A program made the position numbers and the translations under genes. Below are positions 9,729 through 18,143 of a stretch of 64,000 nt of DNA, in pieces (positions within the stretch are counted from its first letter, which is position 1; each line of letters starts with the position of its first letter). Below the pieces are notes generated by a model, which searched no databases, was not told the origin of the DNA, and saw only the letters and a list, made by a program, of their open reading frames with translations. The stretch comes from Anaerolineae bacterium (GTDB lineage Bacteria; Chloroflexota; Anaerolineae; Aggregatilineales; Phototrophicaceae). Where the stretch lies: assembly GCA_022823165.1 (NCBI GenBank), contig JAJDXR010000086.1:38181-102180 (forward strand), in the 5' to 3' direction.

Positions 9729-10499
9729 CTACAAAATCTGGTCGAGGAATTCCTGCGTACGCGGATGATGCACGATATCGGGGCTGAAGAAATTCTCCGG
9801 CGGCCCCTCCTCCACGATGCGGCCCATGTCCATGAAGATGACGCGGTCGGCCACTTCACGGGCGAAACCCATCTCATGCGTGACCACCAACATAGTCATG
9901 CCGGTGCGCGCCAGCTCTTTCATCACATCAAGCACTTCCTTGATCATCTCCGGGTCGAGCGCCGAAGTCGGCTCATCGAAGAGCATGATCTTGGGCTCCA
10001 TCGCCAATGCCCGCGCGATGGCTACCCGCTGCTGCTGCCCGCCGGATAGCTGCCCCGGATACTTGAAGGCTTGCTCCGGGATCTCCACCCGCTCCAGCAA
10101 TTCCATCGCCCGCTGCTCGGCTTTGTCGCGCGCCCAGTGGCGCACTTTCATCGGCGCCAGCGTGATATTGTCCATGACCGTCAGGTGCGGGAAGAGGTTA
10201 AACTGCTGGAAGACCATGCCGGTTTCGCGGCGGATCTCGGCGATATTCTGCACATCATGGCTCAGTTCAATTCCGTTGACAACGATGCGGCCGTCTTGAT
10301 GCTCTTCGAGACGATTGATGCAGCGGATCAAGGTGGACTTGCCCGAGCCGGAGGGCCCGATGATGACCAGCACTTCCTGGGGCATCACTTCCAGCGATAT
10401 ATTGCGCAAGACGTGGAAGTCGCCGAACCACTTGTTCATTTCGCTGCAAATGATAATCGGCTCGTCGCCCGCCATGACTTGCTGATTAAGATCTTCCAT
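9729..10499 (-). CDS. aapP: General L-amino acid ABC transporter, ATP-binding protein
   Basis: Cytoplasmic ATPase of a polar amino-acid importer (HisP/GlnQ type). In its 256 residues the Walker A GPSGSGKST (48-56), the signature LSGGQQQR, Walker B IMLFDEP, 'TSALDPEMIKEVL' and the H-loop 'VVTHEMGFAREVADRV' are all present. It is the last gene of the run aapJ-aapQ-aapM-aapP on the minus strand, 39 bp after aapM. An A/G-rich ribosome binding site precedes ATG 10499. Confidence 0.95.
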   Translation of the reverse strand: MEDLNQQVMAGDEPIIICSEMNKWFGDFHVLRNISLEVMPQEVLVIIGPSGSGKSTLIRCINRLEEHQDGRIVVNGIELSHDVQNIAEIRRETGMVFQQFNLFPHLTVMDNITLAPMKVRHWARDKAEQRAMELLERVEIPEQAFKYPGQLSGGQQQRVAIARALAMEPKIMLFDEPTSALDPEMIKEVLDVMKELARTGMTMLVVTHEMGFAREVADRVIFMDMGRIVEEGPPENFFSPDIVHHPRTQEFLDQIL

Positions 10500-10538
10500 A
10501 AGAACCTCCGATGTTCCGCCAGGGCGGCTGGATCAAGC

Positions 10539-13500
10539 TCACAGTTGCTGCGCGCGAATCGCGCCCGAGCCGGTCGCCTCGATCCTGCGGCTGATGTAAG
10601 ACATGATGTAGCTAAAGACGAAGAACAAGATCGCCACGTACAGAAATGTCTCTTGCCGCCGACCCAGGAATTCCGGCTGGGCGACCACGCGATTGGCGAT
10701 GCCAACAATCTCCGCCAAGCCGACGATAAAGACCAGCGAGGTGTCCTTGAACAAAGAGATGAATTGGCCGACCAGCGCCGGGATAACCGCGCGCAAGGCT
10801 TGCGGCAGCAGAATGTAGAGCGTCGTCTGCCATGCGGACAAGCCCACGGCCTGCGCCGCTTCCGTTTGCCCGCGGTCGAGCGACTGCAAGCCGCCGCGGA
10901 CATTTTCCGCCAGGTAAGCGGCGCTAAACATGGTGATGCCCACCCAGGCGCGCACGGCGTTTTCGATGGAGGCCAGGGTCGGGTCAACCAGCGGCACCAT
11001 CAGCACAGCCAGGAAGAGCACCGTAATCAGCGGAACGCCGCGCACCACCTCAATGTATAGGATGCAGGCGTACTTCACGACGGGCAGATTGCTGCGCCGC
11101 CCCAGCGCCAGCGCCAGACCGATGGGGAAGGAGGCGCCGACGCCCAGGATTGTCAACTGCATGGTCAGCATCAAGCCGCCCCAGATGCGCTTGTCCGACA
11201 GCGGCAGCAATTCCTGCGGCGAAGTCTGCAGTATGCCTTGCGCGTCCAGGCCCGCAATAAAGCTCGGCAAGAAGAGCAGAGCCGCCAGCCAGGCCGCCGC
11301 CGCCGCCAGCATGCCCTCGACCGGGTAGCGCTGGAACAAGGGACCGCGCTTCATGTCTTCAACTTTTTTAGGCTCAGCTTGCGCCCTTTCGCCGCGCTTG
11401 AAACTCAGCGCGCCAGCCACCAGCCATAACAGGAAATACAGGCTTGACCAGCGGTCGACCTGGGTCCAGGTCTGCATCCACAAGAAAGTCAGCAGCAGCA
11501 AACCGATGATGATGCGGTTGGAGCTCCAGCGCGTCGCCCCGCTGAAAAACATCCAAGCCAGCCATAGAATAATCGCCAGGCCAGCCAGCAGCATCGCGGA
11601 GCCGTCCGCGTCTTCGGCGAGCGTGTTGGTATCCACAAATAAGAACAGGAATACGATGCAAGCAATCAGATAGCCGTAGCGCTTCAAGTTAAAATCCAGG
11701 CTGCTTTTGAGCGCGGCGCCGCGTTGACCCGCGAAGACGCCGACCGCGGCGATGGCCAGCCAAATTATGACCGAGCCGACCGCTTCGCTATTCCAGCCGT
11801 CCCATACCAGATTAACCACGAAGGACTGTATGATCTGGGCGAAGAAGCCGCCGATCAACAAGGCATAACCCAGCGCATTGCGATAATTCAAGCCGATGAA
11901 ATACATCAGCAGCAGCCAGACCAGGCCCCCGACTATGCTGCCCAGCGCGCCGCCGGAGAGACCGTGGACGCCTGACACCATCAGGTACATAACGAATGGG
12001 AAAGCGCCCCAGCCGTACATCAGCAGGCGGCTGAGCGAGCCTTCGGCCTCTTCTCCCGGATTGGCGCCGTTCAGCCAATTTTCAATGCGGCGCGCCAGAT
12101 ACACCACGCCGGCGGCGGCCGCAATCTTGAGCGCGGTGGCCGGCGCGCCCTGAATCGCGCCTTGGCCGTCCAGCAGGGCGAAATACGCCAGCAAGACCAG
12201 CAGCGGCGTCGTGGACCAAGCCAGCACCATCAAGCGGCTGTCGCGGCTGTTGAAGATGGAGTTTTCGCCGGACATATGCGCCAGCGCGCGCCCCAGGACG
12301 AATCCCCAGGTCAGCGTGATAAAGAAGGGCAGCAGCAGCCGCTCGACCTGTTCGAAAAACGGCGGGATGAAGTGCGCCAGATAGGTCTGCCAGTCGCGCA
12401 GGCCGCGGAATTGATTGTCGATCAAGACGACGAAGGACGCGCTCTTGCCATTGATTTCCGGCCGGTTCTCGCTGATGACCAGTTCGTTATCGGTCAGGCG
12501 CGCAAAGCGAGATTCGGTCGCGCTCAGCGTACGCTCGACAATGGGATGTATACCGTCCGCCGCCAGAATGGCCGTGCCGGTCTCGCCGTCCGCGGCGTCT
12601 TTGGACAAGATGTACCAGCCCTCCGCCGGGATTGTGAAGCTGACGCTGTCGCCGGCGTCGCTGAGCTGCGCTTCCGCCAGCACCGCATAAGTCTGCGCAT
12701 CGCGGATGGCCACCGACATGGGGGTTTGCCCCAGCTGATACAGGTCAAGCACCGACTGCGGCGTTAGCAGGCGCACCCACATATCGCGCAGGAAGGCGGC
12801 TTCACGCGGCAGCGGCTCGATCAATTCTTCATCGTCGTCGCTCTGATCTTGCTCGCCGATCAAGTCTTCCGCAAGCTGCGTGACCAGCAATTCACCCAAA
12901 TCTTCCAGCTGTTCGCTCGCCAGCGTGACGGCGCCGAGTTCAGCGATGCCATCGTGCAAGCCGCCCGGCACGCGATCGGTCATGGACAAATTCGTCAAGC
13001 CGTCCTCGACCGCTTCCAGAGCCGCCAGAATCGCCTCTGCGCGCGGATCCAGTCCGCGGGCGGCGCCTTCCAGCCGTCCCAGCCAGAGTCGCAAATCGGC
13101 CACGGCGCTGTCATTCGAGGTCAGGCGGTCGCTGATGGAATCGACATACTGCGCGGTAGAAGCCAGCATATCGTTGGTGCGCGTAAAGGTACGGATATTG
13201 AGCCGTGTGCGTTCTTCCAGCCCCTCGGTCAATTCGCCGCTGATCATGCGGTCAAAGGTCGCGCCGGTTTTTGCCTGCTGCGCCAGCCGATTTTGCGCGG
13301 CGTTGGCCAAGGCATTGGTGACGCGGTCGGAAAAACCGGCCAGCCTACTCAGCGTCTCAATATCGGCCACTTCATCCAGCGCCAGACGCAGCGACACCGT
13401 TTCGCCGGCCTGGGCGATGAAAGCCAGATCGCGCTGCGGCGTCAAGGTGGAGGCGCGGTCGACGATTTCGACATTGCCGGCGGTAAAATACGAGAGCGGC

Positions 13501-13940
13501 TGCGGAATCAGGGCGTCGATGATCGGCGGCAGCAGCGCCAGCAGCGCCAGCAAAGTCAGAGAAACGCCCGCCAGCATCGGCCAGGAGCGGCGCGCCCAAG
13601 CCGCCAGACTGGCGCCGGTCAACAAGGCGGAAAGCAGCACGGTCAAAGCCAAGCGCCACTCAAACTCCGGTTCGAAAGATTCCATCATGAAGAGGCGCTG
13701 ATTGTTGATGATGGCGAACCAGTTGGCGCTGCGGATGGACCAGTCAAAAAAGCCGTAAACCAGCGCCAGCACCAGCAGCGACGACAGTATCGTAACGACG
13801 ACATCGGCTGGCGAGCCGAAAAGATTCTGCCGCAGCCAGCCGACCAGACCGACTTCAAGCGTGGGCGGCGGCAGCGAGCCTTCGTCCTGCGAATGGATAA
13901 TCGTTTGCCTGGCGTCCGCGTTTCGCTGTTCCGACATCAA
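10539..13940 (-). CDS. aapM: Giant amino-acid ABC transporter permease (AapM with large insertion)
   Basis: 1133 residues, against about 380-400 for ordinary AapM. Residues 30-150 resemble the normal AapM N terminus (membrane segment, 'DWSIRSANWFAIINNQRLFM'). Residues about 890-1133 are the normal HisM-type permease core: 'WGGLMLTMQLTILGVGASFPIGLALALGRRS', and the EAA loop 'TEAAQAVGLSAWQTTLYILLPQALRAVIPA' that docks on AapP. Between them is an insertion of roughly 730 residues: a long hydrophilic, partly helical and acidic region (about 160-520, probably extracytoplasmic) followed by about ten predicted membrane segments (about 520-870). No frameshift separates the parts. Start ATG 13940 lies 4 bp after the aapQ stop. 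Transport by the core is well supported; the role of the insertion is unknown. Confidence 0.88.
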   Translation of the reverse strand: MMSEQRNADARQTIIHSQDEGSLPPPTLEVGLVGWLRQNLFGSPADVVVTILSSLLVLALVYGFFDWSIRSANWFAIINNQRLFMMESFEPEFEWRLALTVLLSALLTGASLAAWARRSWPMLAGVSLTLLALLALLPPIIDALIPQPLSYFTAGNVEIVDRASTLTPQRDLAFIAQAGETVSLRLALDEVADIETLSRLAGFSDRVTNALANAAQNRLAQQAKTGATFDRMISGELTEGLEERTRLNIRTFTRTNDMLASTAQYVDSISDRLTSNDSAVADLRLWLGRLEGAARGLDPRAEAILAALEAVEDGLTNLSMTDRVPGGLHDGIAELGAVTLASEQLEDLGELLVTQLAEDLIGEQDQSDDDEELIEPLPREAAFLRDMWVRLLTPQSVLDLYQLGQTPMSVAIRDAQTYAVLAEAQLSDAGDSVSFTIPAEGWYILSKDAADGETGTAILAADGIHPIVERTLSATESRFARLTDNELVISENRPEINGKSASFVVLIDNQFRGLRDWQTYLAHFIPPFFEQVERLLLPFFITLTWGFVLGRALAHMSGENSIFNSRDSRLMVLAWSTTPLLVLLAYFALLDGQGAIQGAPATALKIAAAAGVVYLARRIENWLNGANPGEEAEGSLSRLLMYGWGAFPFVMYLMVSGVHGLSGGALGSIVGGLVWLLLMYFIGLNYRNALGYALLIGGFFAQIIQSFVVNLVWDGWNSEAVGSVIIWLAIAAVGVFAGQRGAALKSSLDFNLKRYGYLIACIVFLFLFVDTNTLAEDADGSAMLLAGLAIILWLAWMFFSGATRWSSNRIIIGLLLLTFLWMQTWTQVDRWSSLYFLLWLVAGALSFKRGERAQAEPKKVEDMKRGPLFQRYPVEGMLAAAAAWLAALLFLPSFIAGLDAQGILQTSPQELLPLSDKRIWGGLMLTMQLTILGVGASFPIGLALALGRRSNLPVVKYACILYIEVVRGVPLITVLFLAVLMVPLVDPTLASIENAVRAWVGITMFSAAYLAENVRGGLQSLDRGQTEAAQAVGLSAWQTTLYILLPQALRAVIPALVGQFISLFKDTSLVFIVGLAEIVGIANRVVAQPEFLGRRQETFLYVAILFFVFSYIMSYISRRIEATGSGAIRAQQL

Positions 13941-13944
13941 GCGC

Positions 13945-15489
13945 CTACCTCGTCACCAACTGGAAGCGCTGGTTGACCAAATTCATGCCCAAAGAAATAA
14001 GCAGGCTGATAAACAAGTAGGCCAGCAAGACCATCAAGATGCCGGTCACCGACTGCCCCGACTGATTGATGATCGTGTTGGTCACCTGGTAAATATCGGT
14101 ATATGAGACCGCAATCGCCAGGCTCGAGTTCTTAGACAGATTGAGAAATTGATTGCCCAGCGGCGGGATAATCACGCGCAGAGCCTGCGGCAAGACGATC
14201 AATCGCAGCATGTCCCCCTGCGAGAGGCCCAGGGCGCGCGATGCTTCCAGCTGACCCTTGGGCACAGCCTGGATGCCGGCGCGCACGATTTCGGCAATAA
14301 ATGCGGATGTATAGATGACCAGGCCCAGGAAGACCGCCAAATACGAAGGCGAGATTTCGATGCCGGTCTCGATGTTGCGGCCGCGGCGATCAAGCGTCGG
14401 CGGCCGGTACATGAGCGGCTGGCGCGTATATTCCAGTTCTTGCTCAATCGTCAACAGGCCCGACTCAAAGGCGTCGTCATAGGGCATCTCGACGAACTCT
14501 CCGCTGTCCTCGTCAAAGACGGGGATGACGGCTGGCGTGGGGCGCATGCCAATGATCAACCAGCCCAGCAGCGTGAAACCGGCGAAGGTCAGCAGCGCGT
14601 AACGCGTCTTGGGGATGGGCTTGCCGGTCGTCTCCGTGATAAAGCCGAAGTAGCGCGACAAAGCCATGGCGACCACCGCTCCCAGCACGACGAAGACCAT
14701 CCAGACGGCGAAGAGCGACGAGGGAATCAACTCGAATATCGCCACGCCTTTGATGCTGATATAGATGCCGGGCCGGAATTCTATCGGCGTACCGGCGCCC
14801 ACGACTACGAGACCAAGCAAATTCGCCAGCACAACTACGGCAATGCTGGCTTGCCGCAGGCCGTTGCGCCAGGCGGGCCGGCGCATGGAACTGCTGGCCT
14901 GCCAGATGACCAGAATCACGAACAAGGAAAGCGCGTATTGCATCAAGGGCAGGCTGCGGATGCCCTCTTGCGGGAAAGCAATCGATTCCTGCTGCTGTGG
15001 CAAGGCAAATATGACGATGAAAAACCAGGCGAAGATCTGCAGCAGGATGGGCGTGTTGCGCAGCACTTCCACATAAGCGCGCGAAATCGTGCGCAAAAGG
15101 AAGTTTCGGCTTAACAGGAAGATGCCAACCATGATGCCGAGCACGGTGGTCGCTACCAAGCCGAACAAAACGACGCGAATCGTATTGATGAAACCGACGC
15201 GGAAGGCGTCAATGTAGCGGTCGTTTGAACTGTAACTGCCGGAGTCAGCGATATCGAAGCCGGCGCGATTCTGCAAGAATTCGAAATTCGGCGACTGATT
15301 GGTGGATTCCAGCGCCGTGTTGATGCGGGTCTGCAAGTTGTTGAGGACGAGCACGACTATGGCGACGAAGATGATCTGCGCGATACCCTGAAGGATACGG
15401 CCATCGCGAAAAATCGCTGGCAGCAGGTTCTCTTGCGCTGTAGCGTCCGCGCTTCTCTCCACGGGCTGGCTTTCAAGCATTAAAAACAT
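13945..15489 (-). CDS. aapQ: General L-amino acid ABC transporter permease
   Basis: 514-residue inner-membrane permease of the AapQ/BztB type. The first half has the membrane segment followed by 'NLQTRI' and a periplasmic loop with 'FEFLQNRAGFDI', then 'RVGFINTIRVVLFGLVATTVLGIMVG'. The C-terminal EAA loop is 'LEASRALGLSQGDMLRLIVLPQALRVIIPP', and it ends 'LVNQRFQLV'. It is about 100 residues longer than many homologues because of an expanded middle region with extra hydrophobic segments and a loop rich in Asp/Glu. It is tightly packed with aapM (4-bp gap) and separated from aapJ by a hairpin terminator. Confidence 0.92.
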   Translation of the reverse strand: MFLMLESQPVERSADATAQENLLPAIFRDGRILQGIAQIIFVAIVVLVLNNLQTRINTALESTNQSPNFEFLQNRAGFDIADSGSYSSNDRYIDAFRVGFINTIRVVLFGLVATTVLGIMVGIFLLSRNFLLRTISRAYVEVLRNTPILLQIFAWFFIVIFALPQQQESIAFPQEGIRSLPLMQYALSLFVILVIWQASSSMRRPAWRNGLRQASIAVVVLANLLGLVVVGAGTPIEFRPGIYISIKGVAIFELIPSSLFAVWMVFVVLGAVVAMALSRYFGFITETTGKPIPKTRYALLTFAGFTLLGWLIIGMRPTPAVIPVFDEDSGEFVEMPYDDAFESGLLTIEQELEYTRQPLMYRPPTLDRRGRNIETGIEISPSYLAVFLGLVIYTSAFIAEIVRAGIQAVPKGQLEASRALGLSQGDMLRLIVLPQALRVIIPPLGNQFLNLSKNSSLAIAVSYTDIYQVTNTIINQSGQSVTGILMVLLAYLFISLLISLGMNLVNQRFQLVTR

Positions 15490-15602
15490 CCTTGAGTCGA
15501 GCCAAAGCTACTATAGCCCATATTGTATAGAATCTGCCAGGAACTGACAAATCACACTCAGGCGTCGGGCAATTGAGGCCGCGCTGGCAGGCGAGGCCGA
15601 GC

Positions 15603-15638
15603 AAAAAAAGAGGCGCGCCATCAGTTTAATGGCGCGCC
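15603..15638 (-). terminator. Intrinsic terminator/attenuator between aapJ and aapQ
   Basis: On the minus strand a perfect 10-bp stem ATGGCGCGCC/GGCGCGCCAT (15612-15621 and 15629-15638) with a 7-nt loop is followed by TC and seven T (15603-15609). It sits after the binding-protein gene and before the permeases. A partial terminator here would keep the binding protein in excess over the membrane parts, as is known for other ABC operons. Confidence 0.85.
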
Positions 15639-15677
15639 ACGATATTGTGTCGCTTGGCAGTGGCGGTGGACTTCGGT

Positions 15678-16715
15678 CTAACGGAAGGGCGCCGCGTACA
15701 TCAGGCCGCCGTCCGTCCAGAGCGCGTTGAAGCCGCGTTCCAGGCCAAAGATGGTATCCGGACCCAGGTTGCGATCAAAGATCTCGGCATAGTTGCCCAT
15801 CTGTGTGATCACGTCCACCATGAACTGGTCGTTGATGCCGAGGTAATCACCGGCAACGTTGTCGCCCAAGCCGAGCAGGCGGCCGACGCCAGCATCTTCG
15901 CTGTCCATGAAATCGCCAATGTTCATGCTGTCGATGCCGAACTCTTCCGCGCTTAGCAGGCCCCAGACAACCCAGCGAATAATATCCGCGAAGTTGGCGT
16001 CGTTCTGCGGGCTGACAGGACCGAGCGGCTCCTTGCTGATGGCGCCGGGCAGAATCACATGCGCGGCCGGATCAGCCGAAGTGGCTTTGCGCGAGACCAG
16101 GCTGCTGATATCGCTGGTGAAGGCATCGCAGGCGCCGGCTTCGTAGGCGTCCATGATGGCGTCGAAATCAGGGAATGTGCTCAGTTCCCAGTCCGCGCCC
16201 AGGGCGTTGGCTTTGTCCGTGATATTCAACTCGGTGGTGGTGCCGGCGGTGGCGCACATGGTAATGCTCTCTTCGCCGAGCTCGTCGATGGTGCTCACGC
16301 CAAAGTCGATCTTGACCATGATGCCCTGGCCGTCATAGAAGGTGGTGGGACCGAAGGTAGCGCCCCATTCGGTATCGCGGCTGAGCGTCCAGGTGGTGTT
16401 GCGGCTGAGCATGTCAATCTCGCCACTGGCCAGCGCGGTCGGGCGCTCGGCTGCGGCAAGCGGGCGGAAAGCGATCGCGTTGGAATCGCCCAGAATGGCG
16501 GCGGCGACGGCGCGACAAATGTCAACGTCAAAGCCTTCAAAATCACCGGCGTCGTTCTGCGTGCCGAAACCCGGCAGCACCGAGTTCACGCCACAAATCA
16601 ACTCGCCGCGATCGCGAATGCGCTCGACAATGTGGCCGTCTTGCGCGGCGGCGAGCCCCGTACTCATGGCGAGTACAGCGATCAACAAGACAGAAAACAA
16701 TACAAGGCGTTTCAT
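15678..16715 (-). CDS. aapJ: General L-amino acid ABC transporter, substrate-binding protein
   Basis: 345-residue extracytoplasmic solute-binding protein (SBP family 3, AapJ/BztA group). Signal peptide MKRLVLFSVLLIAVLAMSTGLAAAQ (1-25). Typical motifs are 'RGELICGVNSVLPGFG', 'FEGFDVDICRAVAAAI', 'ALASGEIDMLSRNTTWTLSRD' and 'TFYDGQGIMVK'. It captures L-amino acids and delivers them to AapQ/AapM. It heads the minus-strand operon; the ribosome binding site GGAGGGA lies 9 nt before ATG 16715, and a plausible promoter and an upstream terminator isolate it from the gene behind. Confidence 0.95.
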   Translation of the reverse strand: MKRLVLFSVLLIAVLAMSTGLAAAQDGHIVERIRDRGELICGVNSVLPGFGTQNDAGDFEGFDVDICRAVAAAILGDSNAIAFRPLAAAERPTALASGEIDMLSRNTTWTLSRDTEWGATFGPTTFYDGQGIMVKIDFGVSTIDELGEESITMCATAGTTTELNITDKANALGADWELSTFPDFDAIMDAYEAGACDAFTSDISSLVSRKATSADPAAHVILPGAISKEPLGPVSPQNDANFADIIRWVVWGLLSAEEFGIDSMNIGDFMDSEDAGVGRLLGLGDNVAGDYLGINDQFMVDVITQMGNYAEIFDRNLGPDTIFGLERGFNALWTDGGLMYAAPFR

Positions 16716-16806
16716 TTCTTCGCTCCCTCCAGCTTAAATGATTGTGTTTGCCTGTCAGTCAAAGGCGCTGCCAGGCAGCTGTTTATCCGCAAAACAGCCT
16801 ACCCCT

Positions 16807-16835
16807 ATTGAACTACAAAGTTACATTTCTGTCAA
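16807..16835 (-). promoter_or_regulatory. aapJ: Putative sigma-70-type promoter of aapJ
   Basis: On the minus strand a perfect TTGACA (16830-16835) is followed, after a 17-nt spacer, by TTCAAT (16807-16812; 4 of 6 matches to TATAAT). It lies about 90 nt upstream of the aapJ start, just after the terminator of the preceding gene. Confidence 0.5.
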
Positions 16836-16850
16836 AATACTGCCAGGAGA

Positions 16851-16894
16851 AAAAATAAAACCGCCTCGTTTGAGCGAACAAACGGGGCGGTTTT
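16851..16894 (-). terminator. Intrinsic terminator of the SelW-like gene
   Basis: An 11-bp stem CCGCCTCGTTT/AAACGGGGCGG with one mismatch or wobble (16861-16871, 16880-16890) is flanked by an A-rich run on the left and TTTT on the right. It can work on the minus strand for the SelW-like gene, and possibly on both strands. It separates that gene from aapJ. Confidence 0.8.
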
Positions 16895-16918
16895 GGTTTG
16901 CGTGAAACTGCGAAAGCG

Positions 16919-17212
16919 TTACTTGGGCGCCAACTCGACATCGGCGGATTTGACAGCCTCTACAGCTTTCAAGATGCCGGCGCGAACTTCGCCGGGTTCC
17001 GCGTGCCGGCCCACTTCCTTCTTGGAGAAGATCAACTCGCCATTGACCCAGACATCGAAGACTCCACCGGTGGACGGTATCAGCTTCCAACTGCTGATGT
17101 AAAACTCGATTTCGCGCTCCTTCAAAATTTCGTCCGTCAAACTGACGGCATTGGGTTGGTGCCCTCAAGTCGCGCAGTACTTGATGACGATCTCCATTCC
17201 ACCTTGTTGCAT
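16919..17212 (-). CDS. SelW/Rdx-family protein, candidate selenoprotein with in-frame UGA
   Basis: Reading from ATG 17212 gives MQQGGMEIVIKYCAT, then TGA (17165-17167), then GHQPNAVSLTDEIL... to TAA at 16919: 97 residues if the TGA is read as selenocysteine. The TGA falls exactly on the second redox position of the family's C-x-x-(C/U) motif (C13-A-T-U16). The rest is canonical Rdx/SelW thioredoxin fold, with 'PSTGGVFDVWVNGELIFSKKE' matching the conserved G-x-F-x-V...(G)-x-L-x-x-S-K-K block. AAAGGAG sits 7 nt before ATG 17212, so translation is set to begin upstream of the TGA. There is no good initiation site after it, only TTG 17140. A hairpin with a G-first apical loop follows the UGA. Known SelW-like proteins are small redox proteins. 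The Sec machinery would have to be elsewhere in the genome. Confidence 0.85.
17134..17167 (-). promoter_or_regulatory. UGA codon and candidate bacterial SECIS hairpin
   Basis: The UGA is at 17165-17167. After 22 nt the minus strand reaches the apical loop GTT (17140-17142), closed by a perfect 6-bp stem CCGTCA/TGACGG (17143-17148 with 17134-17139). Bacterial SECIS elements lie just downstream of the UGA, inside the coding region. They need a short upper stem with a G among the first loop bases, about 16-37 nt from the UGA; all of these hold here. The lower stem is not obvious. Confidence 0.65.
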
Positions 17213-17219
17213 GGGACTG

Positions 17220-17226
17220 CTCCTTT
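17220..17226 (-). promoter_or_regulatory. Ribosome binding site that places the start upstream of the UGA
   Basis: AAAGGAG on the minus strand, 7 nt before ATG 17212. It decides that the SelW-like frame starts before the UGA and not at the weak TTG after it. Confidence 0.8.
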
Positions 17227-17259
17227 CCCGCCTGCTGCTTCGTCGGATGATAAACACCC

Positions 17260-17970
17260 TTACCTGAAGTTGCCTTGCGGCGTGAAGAAGCGCGAGGCGA
17301 CTGCGCAGGCGGCGGTATCGCTCGGATAAATGCTCGACGACCCGCCATGGGCGTTTAGATGTTCCATTATACTGCCGGCATTGCCGCCTGACAAGAAGCG
17401 AGTTACACGATAGGTGTCATCGGAACCGATTTGGAACTCGAACACTTGGGGCAAGGGGGCGCGGCTGCTGGCGACATAGTAGCCGTGGGCACTGTTCCAG
17501 GCCGGGGGCGTGCCGCCATTCTCCGTGACTTCGATCCAAGCATTGAAGTTGCTGAATTCACGTACGCGCACGGTTTCAGAATCGACCCACCAGAAGCAGT
17601 TCGTGCCATCCACCCAGCTGGGTCCATATTGCGTATCCCATGGGTTGCCGCCATTGCTTGACGGCGGATCTTGCTCTGTCTCTGGCGTCTGTTCCAGCGC
17701 CTGCAGCGCGTCCACGACTGGCTGCCAACGCCTACGGGAGTATTCGCTGGCCAATTGCTGGGCATCTGCCAGCGTCAGTGGGTTGGCGTGGGTGCCATGG
17801 CCCAGCGCCGCCAAAGCGCGCGTCCAGCGTTCGACGTGGGCAGTGCCGTATTGCGTTTCCCCTTGGTAAATCAGCAATTGGTTGATAAGCGCTGTGTTGT
17901 CTCCTTGCGCGCTGACGATCAAGCCCGCGAGAACAAAGATCATGGTGGACAGTATCAATTTGGCTTTCAT
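17260..17970 (-). CDS. Exported protein of unknown function
   Basis: 236 residues with a clear signal peptide (MKAKLILSTMIFVLAGLIVSAQG). The first half is helical and polar ('TAHVERWTRALAALGHG', 'YSRRRWQPVVDALQALE'), followed by a short linker rich in P/S/G/N. The second half is rich in aromatic residues ('NPWDTQYGPSWVDGTNCFWWVDSETVRV') and looks like a small secreted beta domain with two cysteines. I do not recognise a family. It lies 47 bp upstream of the SelW-like gene on the same strand and may share its transcript. Confidence 0.7.
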   Translation of the reverse strand: MKAKLILSTMIFVLAGLIVSAQGDNTALINQLLIYQGETQYGTAHVERWTRALAALGHGTHANPLTLADAQQLASEYSRRRWQPVVDALQALEQTPETEQDPPSSNGGNPWDTQYGPSWVDGTNCFWWVDSETVRVREFSNFNAWIEVTENGGTPPAWNSAHGYYVASSRAPLPQVFEFQIGSDDTYRVTRFLSGGNAGSIMEHLNAHGGSSSIYPSDTAACAVASRFFTPQGNFR

Positions 17971-18143
17971 CGTGCGTCTCCATTACTCGGTGAACGTGGC
18001 ATTTGCCTTGCAAACTGCTGTGTACATTAGTATACATTCAGGCGCGGAGTGTCTACTCCACGCCTGACCTGCTAGTGCCATACGGCTAAGCTACGTAAAT
18101 GAATGAGGTACTCTTGCTGGGTGACCTTGGCGCTGCTGTGATT

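Noticed and set aside
12849..13976. Long frame antisense to aapM
   Set aside because: Gln/Arg-rich shadow translation; the opposite frame has clear permease features.
16919..17140. Short SelW-like frame starting at TTG 17140
   Set aside because: It lacks the first redox cysteine and beta strand and has no ribosome binding site; the frame from ATG 17212 through the UGA explains the gene better.
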